Shown: one piece after another, positions 49,501 to 59,518 of the stretch
Position numbering within the stretch: position 1 is the first letter of the stretch
Layout of the letters: each line of letters opens with the position of its first letter
DNA from: Ophioderma brevispina
Lineage: Eukaryota > Echinodermata > Ophiuroidea > Amphilepidida > Ophiodermatidae
DNA: 64,000 bases
Direction of reading: 5' to 3'
Assembly: GCA_023653785.1 (NCBI GenBank)
Contig: JAMKCH010035279.1
Coordinates: 124,001-188,000, forward strand
Notes under the pieces: model-generated
What the model saw: only the letters and a program-made list of their open reading frames with translations
Databases searched by the model: none
What the model was told of the DNA's origin: nothing
Program-made: the position numbers and the translations under genes

Positions 49501-50548
49501 CTAGCGACACAACCTAATGAGGATGATAAAATGTGTTATCCCTGCTTTAAGAGGTCGGACCTATTTTTATCACCTCTCTAGAGATCCATGAATTAAAGCG
49601 CGATCTTGTTGACGATACTAGGACACCAACGATGCGCGCGGTAAAAATCATGTACAGTGAGATGGGCGGTAGGGACTAGGATCGCCGTGTAGGACTCCAC
49701 TAAGGACAGGCTGCTTCGTGAATAGGAAAAGTGTAACCTTTGTTATCTGGATTCAACCCACTATAGGCGTGTAGCACATATAGACATGTTTTTCATGTTA
49801 TAAAGAAAACAAAAAAACTCCTTACAGCGGGTTCAAAAGGTTATTTAGGCACCACTAGGTTTACACCGCGTTTACTGATTCTAGAATGGAAATATGGAAA
49901 CTGTTATGTGCTTACATTTCTTACATTGTTTTTGCATCCTACAGGCTCTTTTGTTCTTCACATACCTGTTGCTATCTACTCGGATCTTCACCCATATTCG
50001 GGTACTTGTGACACAATGTTCGAGCGAGACTCCGGTTTGAAGACCTTCCATATAATAGCAACCATCACCATGTACCTTGGTCCTCTTCTAATTATCTTAG
50101 GTTGTTATGTCAGCATATTAATCACCGTATGGAGGAAGACATGGAAAGGAACAGCGAGTGCAATGGCACATGCACGTTCCATTTACAGAAAGAGAAAAAT
50201 TACAAGAATGGTTTTCATAGTGGTTCTCTTGTTTGCCATATGCTGGGCGCCTGCCCATTTTTTTCGAGTATGGCAGGCTTGTAATCCACACTTTACGACA
50301 TTTTTATGGAACATTTTAAGCTCTTAAACAGTGTATCTTTCTTTGCCTTATGTTTAAGCTATTTCAATTCTTGCTGTAATCCATTTATCTATGCCTTCAC
50401 CACAACGAGTTTCAAAGGATACTTCAAGAAGTTGTTCGCCAAATGGGCGTGGTGTTTTGACGCCTCAAATGGCACTCAGAGTGGCATCACACGCTCCATG
50501 CCGACAAAGACAACAAATACCAAAGAAGATCCTGAATGTTCTTGCTAA
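43208..50548 (+). CDS. Kisspeptin receptor-like neuropeptide GPCR (three coding exons, frameshifted)
   Basis: Rhodopsin-class receptor of the plasma membrane, expected to bind an amidated neuropeptide and signal through a G protein. Exons are 43208-43546, 48655-48790 and 49945-50548. If the two frames of the last exon are counted together the protein has about 359 residues and seven TM helices. Landmarks: N-glycosylation sites at N10/N11, GN in TM1 (N51), LAVSD in TM2 (D79), Cys105 and Cys180 for the extracellular disulfide, DRY at 129-131, Trp157 in TM4, Pro205/Tyr213 in TM5, CWAP at 258-261, NPFIY at 304-308. The strings VICRH, IANLA, MCK..NYI and VQATC.TLTAMS.DR are those of KISS1R/GPR54; galanin and allatostatin-A receptors are the next closest relatives. 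In the window sequence the frame shifts by one base near 50313-50318 and would stop at 50327 after 285 residues, losing TM7. Confidence 0.85.
44506..44702. repeat. Hairpin element in the receptor intron
   Basis: CCGATTGAAACCACAGGGAG near 44512 pairs with its near complement in CTTCCGGTTGTTTCAATCGG near 44676. GCATTTTGCCCTGCGCAATA near 44535 pairs with ATATTGCGAAGGGCAAAAAG near 44653. The arms are about 45 bp and the loop about 95 bp. Frames on both strands across it (44474-44776, 44502-44714) arise from the palindrome and are not genes. A box-A-like TAGTCCAGTGG lies just left at about 44450 without a convincing B box. Confidence 0.7.
45290..46080. repeat. GC-richer stretch with recurring CGCAGNTACC motifs
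   Basis: Motifs such as ACGCAGTTACCACGTAGCTA (about 45630), CGCGCAGCTACTGCCC (about 45436) and ACCACGCAGCTACCC (about 45906) recur. Near 46044 the complement GATAGCTGTGTGGTAACTGC appears, so parts are inverted. Base composition differs from the flanks. No splice-bounded exon or protein domain is evident. Probably an old, degenerate element. Confidence 0.4.
46451..46584 (+). repeat. 67-bp tandem duplication
   Basis: CATCATTGATTTTTGGACTC at 46451 recurs at 46518 with one substitution. The following CTGCTATTGGACTAAATGTT and TTCAATAGATTTAGCGTGG are identical in both copies. A recent local duplication within the intron. Confidence 0.9.
47967..48180. repeat. Foldback of about 210 bp in the receptor intron
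   Basis: GGAGTTCATAGGATT near 47991 pairs with AATCCTATGACCTCC near 48134. CTTAGTTACCGATGTAGGGGG near 48033 pairs with CCCCCTACTTTGGTAACTAAG near 48080. ACATGCAAA near 47968 pairs with TTTGCATGT near 48169. The arms are about 90 bp with gaps. Directly downstream, TTTGACCCCTGTACAA occurs twice (about 48198 and 48359). Confidence 0.65.
48655..48790 (+). CDS. Receptor coding exon 2: TM3 to TM4
   Basis: 136 bp between the acceptor ...TTTTTTAAG and the donor GTAGGT. It encodes VTVQATCLTLTAMSIDRY, the most KISS1R-like part of the protein, then a basic ICL2 (KSRKSRTTTK) and the start of TM4 with TVWAG. It ends in phase 1, with the split codon GGC (Gly159) completed by the next exon, which confirms the pairing of the exons. 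Confidence 0.87.
48791..49944 (+). other. Receptor intron (1.15 kb, phase 1)
   Basis: Donor GTAGGT, acceptor TTTTTGCATCCTACAG ending at 49944. No repeat element or other gene was recognised inside. Confidence 0.75.
49945..50548 (+). CDS. Receptor last coding exon: TM4 to C-terminus, with +1/-1 frame break
   Basis: The first frame encodes the rest of TM4, ECL2 with Cys180, TM5 (MYLGPLLIILGCYVS), the basic ICL3 (YRKRKITR), TM6 (LFAICWAPAHFF) and ECL3, then runs NILSS and stops at 50327. The TM7 sequence CLSYFNSCCNPFIYAF, helix 8 (FKGYFKKLF) and a 40-residue tail ending CSC lie in the neighbouring frame up to the stop at 50546-50548. The join falls in ACATTTTAAGCTC near 50310-50320. One base fewer than expected in the T run explains the break. 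No usable intron fits between the two parts. Confidence 0.85.
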
Positions 50549-51769
50549 CTTGATCACCTGTCCATCTTGCAAATGAAAGGGTTTGGTGCTTCGGTGCCTT
50601 AAAGTGGCTCCTGCCGAGGCAAACCCCCGCTGATGAAAGCAACGGAAATCCTCTACCATTCACATTTTTAATTTACTAGCCAATTACCAGTGCAACCGTG
50701 CAAAGATCTCAAACTATTTGAAAAATTGGGGACGCTCTTCAAAAAATTGTGCTAAAATATTGTACAAAATATCCAAAATTGTAAACCTATATTCTGTTCA
50801 GGATGTCTGTTTAAACTGTTAGATATTTTGTTACGTATGAACTTACATTCGAACACAACAAATTGTAATATATGTTATTGGCTAAATTCATCTGGTGGTT
50901 CTAGGATTCAATTGCTCTTAACTCAGAGTGGTATACCAACATCAAGTATGGTTGCAACGGTCATAATGGCAATGATCCGGACACGACAGACAGCTCCCAG
51001 CAATCTATCGAGTTTTGTTTCCACCAATGGGTACGATGCTTTTACTTCCTGAGTTCATTTACCAATTTCAAATATCTTGAAGTGGCGTTGATACTTTGTT
51101 TTCGTAATTTCTTATTAAAGACCTATGGGTGCATTATAATTAATAGCTTAATTCAACATGTAATGGTGTGTATAAAATACAAAGAGGGAATCAAACAAGA
51201 CCGAGGCTTTGTATGTTCTATATGTTGCATGTCGCAACTATCAAAAGACATTCAAAAATACATAATGTTGGTTACACCTTGACCAGTAATATAAGATCTT
51301 CGAGGTCACGCGTTTATGTGAATGACAATTACTACGGAAGCGACCAGGATTTTTTTGGAAGGCACGATTGAGTGATTGCCTTAAGATGGACGCACTTGCT
51401 GAATTATTTACCCAACGTCTTTGGAATTCTTCGCTAATCATTGAGGACAACATTGTTGAATGAGTTCACATGGGCATTAATCTCTTTTATCTGGTTTGCT
51501 TAATGTTACGTTTAGGACATCGTTGATAAAGGGTAATTAAATAGCATTGAAAAGAATTGATTAAAACAATGAAATATCGCACGGTTGGTTACGTCAATCT
51601 CGTGTAAATTTGATCGTGACCAACAAAATAATCATAATTTAGATTTTGGCTTCTAATAAATTTTAAAAGTGCCATAAAATTAATAATATTATACAATTCT
51701 ATCGTTCAAAAACACGCCTCCTTTGCAAATCCCTTAATGATCGTAAATGTAATCTTGTAATCGTAAATG
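50549..51769. other. Receptor 3' flank / likely 3' UTR
   Basis: ATTAAA at 51114-51119 is a possible variant polyadenylation signal for the receptor. AATAAA also occurs near 51655. The 3' end cannot be placed. No second gene was recognised. Short frames in 50828-51453 have no domain. Confidence 0.35.
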
Positions 51770-53820
51770 TAATCCATTGACGGAATTTTCTTGGAATTCA
51801 GTTCTGTATTTAACAAAGTAGATCACAATATTAGTATCAAAACTTTATTCTGTGGGCATTCAAGGCATTCTTCTTCAATGGATTCAAAACTTCTTCTCCG
51901 TGTATATGCGAGAGCAGTGGGTTATATTCAAGTGTGCCTTTTCTAAAATGGCGTTCTGTAACTTTTGGTGTACCTCAAGGCTCTGTTCTCCAGCAAATTT
52001 TCTCCATTCTCATCGTCAATGACTTAACTGCTGTTGTTTCTTCTCCAATCTTTCCTTTCAGTATGCAGACTATCACACCATACTTCGACCTATTTTCAGT
52101 GAAAAGGATCATGATGCTCTTCAAAATGTTATTCACAACATCTTCAACTGGACTATTCTCAATAACTGATTGCCTCTGAATCCATCTAAATGTTCTGTTA
52201 TGCATGTGACGAGATAAGAATCTCCTAATCATTGCAGTACGTGGGGTGTTAGTGAGCTTTCTGAGATTAATGAGTTCAAGCTTCTTGTGTCACTTTCAGT
52301 AAGGATCTTTTTTACTATCATATTGATTCAATTTCTAGACTTCCTGACTTGAATTTAGTTGAAGATTCAAAGACTTGTCCTGGGTTTTAAAATTTTAAAT
52401 CGTCATGTGAGTGCAACAAAGTCGTAAATGACATTTTTGGCGAAATTGAGTTATTTATATATTATGAAAAAGTAGGTCATTACGCATAATTTGACAGTCT
52501 CAATTTATTGCAAAGTTATTAAGCTAAATAGGCCTATTTCGGTGTAGATACGACTTTGTTGCACTCAAAATTGAATTTCTGTTGAGTGCAACAAATTCGT
52601 AACTGGTAGATACGACTTTGTTGCACAACAAGGGAAAACTAGTTTGTAGATACGACGTTTTATTTTATGTAAAGCGATGGTTTTAAAAAGGTGTATAAGT
52701 AAAAAAATCTCCCAAAATATTTTGTCAAAAGTGCATTTTCATTTTTTACCAAATCTATGCTAATTTTGGCACAAAAAACCTTTAAAACATATCAAAAAAT
52801 GTAGTTACGACCTTTTCCCACACAATATTACGCTTAGTATTTAAATAATTTACAAAAGTAAATGAATATGCATCATTTTAAAATGATTTTTAAACTTGTT
52901 AAAACAAGTTTCAAGTATAAGGCTCAATTTATTGCAGAGTTATTAGGCTAATTAGGTGTAGATACGACTTTGTTGCACGACACTGGAAATCATGTGTGTA
53001 GTTACGCAATTTTAATTAGCCAATTACGTCTTAATTAGTAGACCTAAGTGGGAAAAATAAAATATAATATATTTAAAACAATACATTTTCATCGTGTGTA
53101 AGAATTATTTTCATTCGCAAAGCCACAACAGAATGAAACACAAAAATGCTTCTCCTGTAAAATCATGAAAATGCAGATACGACTTAGGTGCACTCACATG
53201 ACGAAATATTTTGTCACCAGCTTCTTTTGATTCTTTGTTGCAAATTGTATAGTAGTAGGCTCTTACACCAATCAACAAGGACTTCTTCTTTCTTCAATTC
53301 TCTGTTTGTTTCGCTGCCACGTCTTTGGGATGAAATACTATTTGATTTACATTTTGCCAGCAATCTGTCTACTTTTAAGGCGGGTCGTAAAACTTACTTT
53401 CTAAATTTATTTAATTGATACGTTTTGTTGAATTTTTATATTCCATGTCTTTTTCTCTCTTGTCAGTTTTGGGACGGACTTTATATATTTTGGTAGCCTT
53501 TTTTTTATAATGGCATGGTAATTTTTGTCACTTTCTCTGAGTGATTTTTTTAGGTTTACTGCTGTGTAAGCACTTGCTCATTTCTGTTTGTTAACCTAAT
53601 TTTAATTTGCTTTTTGTTCTCATCTGTACCTTGACTGGATTAGAGATCACTTTTGTGTTTGGGCATTTAAGGTCCATTCTCTTCTCCCGAATTACTTGAT
53701 TTTGCATTGTGCTTCTCATATTCTATTTGTATCTTACTGGCTGTTTCATTACTTATAGCATATGTCAACTTTTCTAATTAGCGAGTAATGCCAATGAATA
53801 TTATTATTAAAAAGTTTTTG
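51770..53820 (+). pseudogene. Decayed LINE reverse transcriptase fragment (CR1/Jockey-like group), split by an insertion
   Basis: Translations in shifting frames give KLYSVGIQGILLQWI and a VTFGVPQGSVL block (51957-51990) followed by a VNDL-type motif. The catalytic box is one frame later and reads YADY, so the second Asp of the usual YADD/FADD is replaced. Then DALQNVIHNIFNWTILNN and LPLNPSKCSVMHVT follow. After the inserted element (52408-53196), SFFNSLFVSLPRLWDEI and STFKAGRKTYFLNLF match the C-terminal region usual in such ORF2 proteins, ending at 53418. An AT-rich 3' UTR continues to about 53820. The endonuclease half is missing (5' truncation). Frameshifts and stops show that it is inactive. 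Confidence 0.8.
52408..53196. mobile_element. 789-bp element with CATG target duplication, inserted in the LINE
   Basis: The ends TGAGTGCAACAAAGTCGTA (52408) and TACGACTTAGGTGCACTCA (ending 53196) are inverted with two mismatches. CATG flanks both (52404-52407, 53197-53200). Removing the element and one CATG restores an uninterrupted LINE reading frame (...ILNRH|DEIFCH...), which confirms the borders. GTAGATACGACTTTGTTGCA recurs internally at about 52545, 52596 and 52957, with an inverted TGAGTGCAACAAATTCGTA near 52584. No transposase. A 4-bp TSD occurs in Sola- and Chapaev-type families. The assignment is open. Confidence 0.85.
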
Positions 53821-54594
53821 ACTGAGTTGAATTAAAACGTTGGGGAAATGGCTATGGAAGTGTTACTGACTTTAAAGGACGCTTGTACTGTACAAGATGG
53901 TATTAGATTATATGATTCAATCTTAAAAGCATATAACAGTTGGTATATTTTTTTGCCAATATTGAGATCACTATTGTGCCAAAAAGCGTGCAAAATGGAT
54001 GAGATAGAAAAACGCGAAGACGTTGCAGTATACTACGACACGCGGACCACAATTAATACTGCACGTAGATTTACTCCTCGCTCATTCAGTCGGAAACCGT
54101 CTCTGTGTAAAAGCAATAAACACGGATTCTTGCGTTGTACCACACAGCAACCATTAAAAACCCAATAAAAAGCAACTTTTGGTTTCGTTTTTTTCCTTTC
54201 CGGCGTTCTATCTCAGCCATTTTTGCACGTTTAAGCGAGGTGCTACCTGAAAGAGCAAGACCTAAGCAACAAAATGTATATTTCGAAAACTTATTGAAAA
54301 GTTATTGGACTTTGGCAATAGTGATCGAAAAACATGCAGGGATACTTTTTTGTCAACTGTATACATGGTATATCTATGATATCCAGTAACCATGTTAATA
54401 TAGCAGTGGTATCGCAATAGTTCGCAAACTAGGGCCAAATTAAAAATAAAAAAAATCGGGTTCAGTTCACTGTACATATCGGGACTGTCCTTTAGTTCTG
54501 CTAAGTATAACTTCACATTATGTCTTTAACATGTTGTCATTAACGGTATGTGAAGTTATGCAAAACCATATGCTTTACCTAGTTATGCTTAGCA
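53821..54594. other. Intergenic, unassigned frames
   Basis: A 106-codon frame (53848-54168, +) starts MAMEVLLTLKDACTVQDGIR and shows no domain that I recognise. It has no clear splice context. Left uncalled as a gene. Confidence 0.35.
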
Positions 54595-54596
54595 TA

Positions 54597-54832
54597 ACTA
54601 GACTGTCCGTCTGAAACTGAGCGATCTGAGGCTCTCACTAATGACACTCTTTCTTGGTCTGACAGATCTTATTATTGCTAGATATTTAAAAATTAAAAGA
54701 AATTTACATATAATCATTACATTGATTATGTCAAAGATCAGAGGCAGGGGCAAACCTGCTTAACCTGAAAAAAAAAATACTGGAATGGAATAACTCCTTT
54801 GTCATTGACAAATTGAGCTAAACTTGTTTTGG
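54597..54832 (+). repeat. Dispersed repeat copy (pairs with 63682-63945)
   Basis: CTGAAACTGAG, then CTCTCACTAATGACACTCTT, then TCTTGGTCTG, then GAGGCAGGGGCAAACCTGCT and CTCCTTTGTCATTGACAAAT occur in the same order and orientation at both sites. There are small indels in the AT-rich middle. The family is unknown. No coding frame. Confidence 0.85.
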
Positions 54833-56313
54833 GGTATACTTGGGTGACTTCATTTCCTATTCCGTCATTGCTTGTATGTCTAATTTTCAGTCTTGCGTGT
54901 CTATTTTTAACAAACGAAAGTCACACAAGTATATCCTCGTTAACTTGTCTGTATAATAACCCATTCAAAGGTTCGTGTTTCGGATTGGAAGCTGTCTTTG
55001 AATGTTACACAATCCACTAACCTGAACATAAAGAATGTGGTCCAGGTACAAAGAAGGTGGTTGCATAGTTCATAGATCACGTCAATCGCAAAGCCAAAGA
55101 TAGCTCCTAATCCGAAATACATACACTTTCTATAGACTTTCAAAAAATATTAGGTACTGGTACACTCAGGCATGACATTATATGCACGCACATTTATGAA
55201 TGGTTTTCTCAACTGACTTCAGGCTCCACCTATGACTATTATATAAGGTCCTTTCGCGGAAGGTAAATTATATTGAACGGACTTTTGTTTGTCCTATAGA
55301 TCATCCAAGCATGCGAAGAATACAATACATACACCTGGTTCACTTGAACATTTCAGCTATTCCTACAGATAACTCCATTGTATTCACTGCATCCTTGGGT
55401 TGGTGTGGAGGCAGGGCTGGCCACGGTAACCTGTTGACCTTGTATCAGCTTTGCCTCAATTCACCTCTATGCTGGTTACGGTACTGCCAATGCAAATATC
55501 ATCTAATTCCCAGCAATTTATCGCGCAGAGTGCAATATTACGTTATTTGCAACATAGTCATGTTAGTAAATATATGCTACGACTAAAATATACACGGTAC
55601 GATTTTACGATTCTGCAGAACAATGTAATTGGAAAGGGGGGAAAGGACTTGGGATTTCGAAAAAAAGGTTAATGTGTGATCAGTGATCAATGTGTGTAAT
55701 GTGTTTTTGTTTTTATTGTACGTTATAAGCTCTCAAATCGTTATCCTTTGAAAAAAGTTACATATTTACTGTAACCGAGTATTTGGAATTAAATCAAACT
55801 TTTAAATTTGGCTGCTCTTTTCGCTGTTAAACATGTCATTTTGCTTAACAAAAAACACTACTAGAATGTTCTTCTTGAATCAAGACAAACGAGTTTAGGT
55901 GTAGACCGAAAAGGTTTTTCTGGTGTTATCAGAATCTTTTTTGGATGTGACGATGATCTATTGATAATATAGATTTTTTTATTGACATCTACCACTTCAC
56001 TAATTAACACAATTACAGAAAATGTTATAATGCATTCGGATAGTGTATACGTTTGTGATGTTACATTGTTGTGTTAACATTCATGTGAGGTGTAGAGTGA
56101 AACGGCCCTTACGGGTACGGGTAGTATGTTGTGCCGACTGGCTATTTGTAGTCATGTTCTATATATGAAAGAGGCCTTGTGGTATTACATCCTTCTTTGC
56201 AGCATCCTATTTTCCAGCAATTTAAAGAGACATGAGGAGATTTCCAGAAAGAAACGCCCCCAATTTTTCTCGAACCCCTGTTTTTTACATATTTGGAATG
56301 CTTACCAATGTAT
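54833..56313. other. Intergenic, nothing recognised
   Basis: Frames such as 54829-55020 and 55311-55586 have no recognisable product. No repeat or structure was seen. Confidence 0.4.
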
Positions 56314-56315
56314 TA

Positions 56316-57402
56316 CAGGGTGAGTCAGAAAAAAGTACAACCAAATGAGGGATTTTTTATGAAGAAACATTAATGGAATTTACCAAATTAATTCATGTGT
56401 TAGATAGTCTGTTTAATCAGCTTTCAAAATAATTTTACATTTTTAAAATCGATTGAGCCATTCAAAGGCTACGGTTATTTTAATGAAGGTAACCATTTTC
56501 TGACCCGAACAAATTGCACACTGACTGTACACAAAAGACTCATTACTACTCATTACTACGCAGCCTGAGGGTTTCAAGATAAATTTACTGGTTGATTCTT
56601 TGGCGCCGTATTCAAATGCTACGCAGGACATGTGTTGAAAGATAATGTAGAATACTTAAAATTTAATGAAATTAACAGGATATATTTAAAATGGAAAATT
56701 CTAATGCTTTATCTGTTATCCAGCCCTATATTTTGGAAATTTTACTACGTGGAAATCAAGCAGGTTGAAAAGAATGCTGCAAATTATTACTTCAAGTCTA
56801 AATATTGACTTCATTAAATATTATTTTGATATCTGGTTTCATTTTACAGTCTTACCCAACGATGTAACCAGACTTTTTCATTTGGGGAGGGGGACCAGGC
56901 GATGGCAACCATTTAACTTTTGGGGCCTCAATAAAACACATTTTGCAAAAGTGAACACGGTAATCTGTCAATACTATAAATTTATTACTTTTCCTGATCT
57001 CTATTGGGGCGAGGAGGGTGCAAAGATTTTGAGTGCGGATCACACCCTTACCCTCCCCCTCCCAGCTCCTCATCCACAGACTGGTTATGTCACTGGTGTT
57101 CCCTGACATTTATTCCAAATGTTTAATTAATGGAGGATATGCTGTAAATACCAAAGCTGAACGTAAATCTAAGAGTACTCTCTGGGTTACTCCTGCGTGT
57201 AACTTGTTCGGTCTTTCACATTGGGTACTTTCACTTCTGCAGCTGTAACTTTAGAACGCATTAATCAATTTTAATGCCGTAATTTTTATATGAGTGCTAA
57301 CAAAACAGGAAAATGTACTACATAAAGAAAATATATGAATAGCACAGAGGGGTTTCCATGAAAAATCGCTCAATTTGGTTGTACTTTTTTTTACTCACCC
57401 TG
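56316..57402. mobile_element. TA-flanked 1.09-kb element (mariner-like ends)
   Basis: CAGGGTGAGTCAGAAAAAAG at 56316 is mirrored by CTTTTTTTTACTCACCCTG ending at 57402. The repeat continues through TACAACCAAAT and its complement ATTTGGTTGTA and on to GATTTTTYATG (about 45 bp). TA stands outside both ends (56314-56315, 57403-57404). The CAGGGTGNGTCA terminus recalls mariner-like elements. Frames inside (56765-57106 and others) show no transposase catalytic motifs. Non-autonomous. Confidence 0.75.
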
Positions 57403-57404
57403 TA

Positions 57405-58922
57405 GATCACACCTGAAGTGAATAAGCCGAATACGCCGTCTTTATGTAATCAGATGATGAATTTCTGTCGTGCACGATAGAAAGTCAAAGCATGGTTTCC
57501 CATGGGGAACGATTACGATAGCAGGCAAGTTAAAAACAAGGTTTGCGGTTTTCTTTTGCACCTGTTTGTCCAATAAACCTGCCAAACGTTCTCGGTAGGT
57601 GGTCTACAACCGATCCAGTGAAATTTGAGAGAAATTCGTATCCTAAAAAATCCTTTAAAATTCTCAACAGTGATAAGATTTATTCGTAAAATTTTAGTTA
57701 AAGACTTACATGCCTGCTACGTCATTCTGCTCTATTCAAAGCGGACAGCAATATTATTGCATAGTTGCCATCTGGAATACGAAGTAAATGCCTTTTTTTA
57801 ATATCTGAAATTAAAGAATATGATAATAATTTGGTATCATATTAATCGAAAGATTACAGGAATGTCATGTTAATAATTGGATGGTCCCAAGGATTAAGAG
57901 AATTAGGACATGGTTTGTAGAGCGGAACTTTATTATGTTGTTTTATTGTAACACGGGTAATTTAAATACTTTAAGTAGATCAGCGGTGCCGTCGTTGTAT
58001 GCAAAGTAATGCTTTTATGTCCTAAGTTGGACTGTGCATTAACGTATGGTCTAATAACCATGCTAATATGATCCTGCATACATGATAAAATATGACCTAG
58101 GTTGTGTTGTAAGAGCTTAAAAGGGTTCAATATGACTAAATTAGACTGCTTTTATCTCAGAAAATCTAATAAGTACGGAGGTAAATTCTGGAGACAGATG
58201 GGAAATGCACTTACATTTTGTTGAAAGAAAGTACTACAATTGCATTGGCATACGTGATTTTCCAAATCAATAACTGCCAGACTGACCTGGATATTTCGAT
58301 TTGAAACTGGAAATATGTCAGGAGAATTGTGTGACGTCACGGCATCCTCTGTTTTTGTCATTCTGGAAAAAAATCTTTACAAGCTTTACATTTACGAAAG
58401 GATGAATTTTACCTGTGCTGTCCTGTTTTAACAATATAAAACATACGCCAAGAGTGCCTGTATATAAGTGAAATGAGAAAATTGCTAAATTAAAAGTATG
58501 AAGTTTTAATATCTATGTAATGCGATCTCGGAAAACCCTTCTGATGTCGCACGTCATCAGTTTCAAGACTGACTGCCTGTTCTTTTGTGAGTGATACGGA
58601 TCATAATGTGCACATTCATTTGCTGCCCAAGTGGCTCAAAGCCACTATCAGCGACTTCTTCCCAATGTAAACAAATCGCGCCCCCTACTTTTCATAAAAG
58701 TCCATTTGTTTGCGCAGTTGTATTGGAAATGCTTTAATGAAATACCCCTGTAAGTGGCTAAGCGTAACACGCAGTGTTTGTCAAGAAAGTATGATTTTTA
58801 TGCGTTTGTTTACTAATAAAAGTAGGGATTCGACTGTTTAAGGTCTAGAAACAGTCGTAAATGACACCTTCAAGACCGCTTTAAAATGCTTAGGTGTTTG
58901 TTTTTTCACAAAGACTGTAACA
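57405..58922. other. Intergenic, nothing recognised
   Basis: No gene, splice-bounded exon or repeat pairing was identified. Confidence 0.4.
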
Positions 58923-59516
58923 CAGGGGCGTATCAATAAAAACGGCAACAAAACTTCCCTCCCAATTGTTGGTTGTGGGAATTGTGTAAATATCATCAAG
59001 AAATGTTCCATCTTAAAGCCACATAATTTCCTTTTTTTCCAAACGTAGTTAAATGTTCATGTGCGGTAAGTGTTAAGGTTAATCATTGTTTTTGCACAAT
59101 GTACAAGTTTCAGTAATGTTAACTTGCACGTTAATTGTACCTTTGTATATAATTTTGTTTTGGGTACGATGCACGCCCTCACAGCACAGACTCTTTGGAT
59201 AAGCAAGTTGCTTCTTCTTGAGGTTACGATTCAAGATTCAAGACAAATCCTATTCAATTTCTCACTTCCCTCTCTTCTCCCTTCACTCATGCAAGTGAAT
59301 GGAATTCGTATTGAAACTTGGTCCCCAGCTCACTTTATCATCCCTTGGTGCAAACAAAGATTAATCAGTTATCCATGAACCGCACCTTAATAATACTTAT
59401 CATTTGGAAAGAGGGGATTTGTGGCTTTAAGATGGCACAGTAAATTTTGGGAATAATTTTACACATTATACACAAATTGGGAAGTTTTTTGTTTGCGTTT
59501 TTATTGATACTCCCTG
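58923..59516. mobile_element. 594-bp terminal-inverted-repeat element (Tc1/mariner-like)
   Basis: CAGGGGCGTATCAATAAAAA at 58923 pairs with TTTTTATTGATACTCCCTG ending at 59516. AAACTTCCCTCCCAATT pairs with AATTGGGAAGTTTTT. CATCTTAAAGCCACA near 59009 pairs with TGTGGCTTTAAGATG near 59421. The arms are about 105 bp. TA follows the right end. The left flank has CA, probably a mutated TA. The 102-codon frame at 59070-59378 has no identifiable domain. Confidence 0.7.
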
Positions 59517-59518
59517 TA

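Noticed and set aside
50290..50340. A tiny intron or programmed frameshift explaining the receptor frame change
   Set aside because: No GT donor lies close before the break, the gap would be too short for an intron, and programmed shifting is not known for this family. A one-base indel is simpler.
53848..54168. A 106-codon frame after the LINE
   Set aside because: No motif recognised and no transcript signals. Length alone is not enough in 64 kb of AT-rich DNA.
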